Below, piece by piece: positions 6,954-9,108 of a stretch of DNA of 9,108 nucleotides. The position numbers and the translations under genes are program-made. Under the pieces are notes generated by a model. That model was not told where the DNA came from. It made no database searches and saw only the letters and a program-made list of their open reading frames with translations. This DNA comes from an uncultured Clostridia bacterium. Lineage in GTDB: Bacteria; Bacillota; Clostridia; Oscillospirales; Acutalibacteraceae. The DNA lies in NCBI GenBank assembly GCA_946405475.1, contig CAMJHI010000075.1, positions 1-9,108 of the forward strand, read 5' to 3'. How positions within the stretch are numbered: the stretch's first letter is position 1; the number at the start of each line of letters is the position of its first letter.

Positions 6954-7415
6954 CTATTGCGATAAGAGCGCCAAAAGCTCGCGGATCAGGTCGAAAACGG
7001 GCTCGTTGGCGGGGAAGCAGAGCGCCTCGTTGAGCACGGCGATCAGCGCCGGTTTGTCCGGCAAAGCGTCATCGTCCGGCTGCGTGAGGTGGTGCCTGAT
7101 ACAGCGCAGCAGGCGTTCGGCGTTGCGCGGCTCTTCGCTGATGAGCACGTCCCCGATCAGGTCGATCCCCTCCCGGATCGTGTCTTCCTCGATGGCTCCG
7201 AACGGCGCGAGAAACGGATGGCTTTCGTCGATTCGTTCCACCTTTTCGATCTCGCTGCGCAAAAACAGCCGGTGGGCGATCTCGAGCCCGTCTTCGTCGG
7301 GGCCGATCTCCGCTTCGTTGAATTCGGCACAATTGTATTGGCACGCGCCCTCAAAAACACAGCCGTCCCGGAGCGTGACGCGCACGCACTGATCGTCAAA
7401 CGCGGATAAATCCAT
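6954..7415 (-). CDS. Small cytoplasmic protein with a probable Sm-like N-terminal domain
   Basis: Function not recognised. The 153-residue product is acidic and has no signal peptide or membrane segment. Residues 1-63 fit the five-strand pattern of an Sm-like barrel: DLSAFDDQCVRVTLRDGCVFEG resembles the Sm1 strand pair (hydrophobic alternation, then a DG turn and an EG), and FLRSEIEKVERID resembles the Sm2 end. The canonical RNA-contact residues are not clear, so RNA binding is only a possibility. Residues 75-153 look alpha-helical, with leucine-rich amphipathic stretches (AERLLRCIRHHL, FDLIRELLALL). ATG 7415 is preferred over ATG 7421 because GGGAGG is 8 bases from the former and only 2 from the latter. 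It begins 15 bases after the TPM gene, so the two are co-transcribed. The fold call is by pattern only and moderately sure; the gene itself is well supported by spacing and ribosome site. Confidence 0.8.
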   Translation of the reverse strand: MDLSAFDDQCVRVTLRDGCVFEGACQYNCAEFNEAEIGPDEDGLEIAHRLFLRSEIEKVERIDESHPFLAPFGAIEEDTIREGIDLIGDVLISEEPRNAERLLRCIRHHLTQPDDDALPDKPALIAVLNEALCFPANEPVFDLIRELLALLSQ

Positions 7416-7423
7416 AAGCATTT

Positions 7424-7429
7424 CCTCCC
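7424..7429 (-). promoter_or_regulatory. Ribosome binding site deciding between two ATGs of the Sm-like gene
   Basis: GGGAGG on the minus strand lies 8 bases before ATG 7415 and 2 bases before ATG 7421. Normal spacing favours 7415. Confidence 0.7.
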
Positions 7430-7430
7430 G

Positions 7431-8720
7431 TCAGAATTTTCCGCCGCCGCCCCCGTGGCTGCGCCCGGAGGAGGACGTGTGGGAGCCGGACGAATGATAG
7501 GACGACCCGCCGGAGGAAGAGGATGAAGAGCTGGTCGTGACCCGCTTGGAGCGGTGGACTTTGTTATAAAGATACTCGTCAGCCTGCCCGGTGAGACGCA
7601 TATCGGTCATATAATCACCCGCCTGAGCTTGGGAACGAACAAAGCCGGTATAGCTTGTTTTTTTGGCGTGGGTCACGCCCGCCGCCACAGCCAGCCCGAT
7701 GAGTAGGGAAATGACCAGCCCCACGCACACACTGCTCCACGCGTGATACTTGTGATCGCTCGCATACGGCCGGTCGGTTCTGGCCTCGGTCACGAATGCT
7801 TCGACCGTATCGGCAAAAGCGTTGAAGGATTTTTTGTAGTTGCCGTCGGTCAGCGCATAATAGAAATCGGACACGCGGATGTATTCCATAAAGTAATCAT
7901 CCGACAGCGCGGTCTGGCCGTAGCCGCAGGTGGAGATCCACCAATCGCGCTGAGCCATGCTGATGAGCAGCACCGTGCCGTCATAATCCTCGCCGTAGCC
8001 GAAGCCGTTATAGTCATAATAATCGTCGGCAAATTCCATGGGACTGCGCGAGCCGATGTGCTCACAGGTGATGATGACCACGTCAAACTGCATTTGTTCG
8101 CTGATGCGATCGAGCTTTTCCTGCAAAGCGGCCTCATCCGCTTCGTTGAGCAGGTTGGCCTGATCCACCAGCCGGTCGCCGCGCGTGGGGGCGATCTCAT
8201 CGGGGATCGGCACGCTGCCCGGCGTTTTGGGCGGCTCGGGCAGCTCGGCTTCGGCAAGGCCGGAGCGCTCGGCGAACAGCTTGTTCACCGCGGTGTAAAA
8301 CTGCACGGCGGCCTGATATTGTTCGCCGTTTTCATCGGCTTCTTTGATCGCGCCATACAGCATGGTGAGATCGTCTTTCGTGTCTGATTGGATCAGCGTT
8401 TTCGCCCTGCCCTGTGTCACCATGCGATAGTTGTCGCTCGACACGGCAAAGATCAGCGCATCCTCGCCGGTTCGGTGCCCGTCAAGGAACTGATCGACGT
8501 AGGCTGTGAAATCGTCGCCCTGCTGATAATCGTAATTGATGACAAAAAACGCCTCCACGCCGTAAGCCTGACGCACGGCGTCAAATAAAGAAGCGAGATG
8601 CGCCGATTCCTGCCCGGTCAATTCATCATCGAGCCGACAGCCGGTTTCGGCCGCGGCGCAGGGCAGCGCCGCAAGAACCAGAAGGAGCAGACAGAAAGAA
8701 AGTGAAATGATCCGTTTCAT
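7431..8720 (-). CDS. Exported membrane-anchored protein with two TPM domains
   Basis: 429 residues. A signal peptide (MKRIISLSFCLLLLVLAALP, cleavage near CAAA/E at residue 24) is followed by a TPM-like domain (about 28-150) and a linker rich in Pro (160-180). A second, clearer TPM domain (about 182-315) starts with RLVDQANLLNEADEAAL. Then come one membrane helix (about 328-350), a cytoplasmic segment of about 45 residues and a low-complexity Ser/Gly/His tail (397-429) ending in GGGGGKF. TPM domains (TLP18.3/Psb32/MOLO-1 family) are found in envelope and thylakoid proteins; some are reported phosphatases, but the bacterial role is unsettled. The two copies align at three places: start helix, central strand (DALIFAVSS and GTVLLISMA) and terminal helix. 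The family with this tail is common in Clostridia. Start ATG 8720 has GGGGGG 6 bases upstream and lies 12 bases after the preceding gene, implying coupling. Confidence 0.92.
   Translation of the reverse strand: MKRIISLSFCLLLLVLAALPCAAAETGCRLDDELTGQESAHLASLFDAVRQAYGVEAFFVINYDYQQGDDFTAYVDQFLDGHRTGEDALIFAVSSDNYRMVTQGRAKTLIQSDTKDDLTMLYGAIKEADENGEQYQAAVQFYTAVNKLFAERSGLAEAELPEPPKTPGSVPIPDEIAPTRGDRLVDQANLLNEADEAALQEKLDRISEQMQFDVVIITCEHIGSRSPMEFADDYYDYNGFGYGEDYDGTVLLISMAQRDWWISTCGYGQTALSDDYFMEYIRVSDFYYALTDGNYKKSFNAFADTVEAFVTEARTDRPYASDHKYHAWSSVCVGLVISLLIGLAVAAGVTHAKKTSYTGFVRSQAQAGDYMTDMRLTGQADEYLYNKVHRSKRVTTSSSSSSSGGSSYHSSGSHTSSSGRSHGGGGGKF
7434..7532 (-). repeat. Ser/Gly/His low-complexity tail region of the TPM protein
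   Basis: Encodes residues 397-429: a run of seven serines, then Gly/Ser/His/Tyr repeats and a GGGGGKF end. After the membrane helix, this tail is predicted to lie on the cytoplasmic side, since the signal peptide puts the TPM domains outside. Such tails recur in clostridial TPM proteins and may be flexible tethers or metal-binding (three His in the tail); this role is inferred. Confidence 0.85.
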
Positions 8721-8732
8721 GCCGCGCCCCCC

Positions 8733-9108
8733 TTAATAAAGCCCGATGGCAAAGCCGAGCGCAAACAGCAGCCCGCTTACGCCCACGGCTACCGCGCTGA
8801 ACAGGGCGGCCAGCTTGGCTTTGGAAATGGGCAGGTTGCCGACAAAGCGGCCGCTCTGTCCGTTCATGGCAAAACGGTAATTCTGCCCCTGATACTGCGT
8901 GTTGAGCAGCCAGACGGGGAATAGCGCGTATTTGGTGCCGGTCGGAACGATCCGGATCTCGTTCTGTCTGGTTGAAACCGATTGGTAGCCCTGAACGGTG
9001 CCCCGCAGCGACCCTTCGGCGCTGGCGCGGGTGCGGGCGTCGGCGCGCTTTTTGCACTGATCCCGATCCACGTCGTACTGATCCGCCAAAAAGCCGGACA
9101 GGTAGGCC
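8733..9108 (-). CDS. C-terminal part of a TFIIB-type zinc-ribbon membrane protein (5' end outside window)
   Basis: The frame is open from the right edge and gives 124 residues plus a stop. The visible part starts AYLSGFLADQYDVD, runs through an acidic/basic helical region (RDQCKKRADARTRA), then the block FPVWLLNTQYQGQNYRFAMNGQSG and FVGNLP, and ends with one strongly hydrophobic helix (ALFSAVAVGVSGLLFALGFAIGLY). The PVWLLNT/YxFAMNGQ(T/S)G/VG(D/N)LP block is what I know from clostridial proteins labelled TFIIB-type zinc ribbon-containing; the zinc ribbon itself would be N-terminal and is not in the window. Function unknown; such genes often sit beside TPM genes, as here. A TTG at 9089 is not the start, since the family-like sequence continues upstream. 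Its TAA stop runs straight into the next gene's Shine-Dalgarno site (TAAGGGGGG), which suggests coupled translation. Confidence 0.75.
   Translation of the reverse strand, partial: AYLSGFLADQYDVDRDQCKKRADARTRASAEGSLRGTVQGYQSVSTRQNEIRIVPTGTKYALFPVWLLNTQYQGQNYRFAMNGQSGRFVGNLPISKAKLAALFSAVAVGVSGLLFALGFAIGLY

Noticed and set aside
5988..6965. Long plus-strand open frame (325 codons) antisense to the sirtuin and hydrolase start
   Set aside because: It covers clearly recognised minus-strand genes, has no family resemblance, and reflects lack of stops in GC-rich complementary frames.
7743..8387. Plus-strand open frame of 214 codons across the TPM gene
   Set aside because: Antisense to a well-supported exported protein; the hydrophobic, Val/Ile-rich look comes from complementing Asp/Tyr codons.
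1..9108. Mobile elements, CRISPR arrays, tRNA/rRNA genes or riboswitches
   Set aside because: No transposase, integrase, direct-repeat array, terminal inverted repeats or recognisable structured RNA was seen on either strand; there is no gene-free stretch over 100 bases.

Overview
The window looks like part of a GC-rich genome of the Clostridia (Bacillota), plausibly an uncultured gut lineage related to Oscillospiraceae/Ruminococcaceae. This is inferred from strong Shine-Dalgarno sites, tightly packed same-strand genes, use of LL-diaminopimelate aminotransferase (DapL) for lysine/peptidoglycan precursor synthesis, a Bacillus-type iron-sulfur PurF, and a zinc-ribbon/TPM membrane protein pair of a kind common in that class. 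No rRNA or tRNA gene, CRISPR array, insertion sequence or phage gene is visible.

Left half (1-4493, plus strand): four biosynthetic genes packed end to end. They are the 3' two thirds of pyrG (CTP synthase), purF (first step of purine synthesis), dapF (diaminopimelate epimerase) and dapL (LL-diaminopimelate aminotransferase). pyrG/purF overlap by 4 bp, purF and dapF are 4 bp apart, and dapF/dapL overlap by 7 bp, so they very probably form one translationally coupled operon. DapL makes LL-diaminopimelate from tetrahydrodipicolinate and DapF converts it to the meso form used for lysine and for the cell-wall peptide. PyrG and PurF both carry a glutamine amidotransferase domain.

Centre (4494-4579): a strong hairpin with an A tract before it and a T tract after it separates two convergent gene clusters and should terminate transcription in both directions.

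Right half (4580-9108, minus strand, read from right to left): a second run of five genes. They are the 3' end of a membrane protein of the TFIIB-type zinc-ribbon family; a secreted, membrane-anchored protein with two TPM domains and a Ser/Gly/His tail; a small protein with a probable Sm-like N-terminal domain; a Sir2-family NAD-dependent protein deacylase; and a secreted, cysteine-rich lipase-like alpha/beta hydrolase. The first three are 12-15 bp apart. A 69-bp gap holding an inverted repeat separates the Sm-like gene from the sirtuin gene, and 40 bp separates the sirtuin gene from the hydrolase gene. All five may be one transcription unit, with the hairpin tuning the distal part.

The plus-strand cluster is ordinary housekeeping in content, though mixed in pathway. 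The minus-strand cluster is less well understood and contains the points most worth checking: the Sm-like/sirtuin pairing, the altered nucleophile elbow and high cysteine content of the hydrolase, and the duplicated TPM domain.
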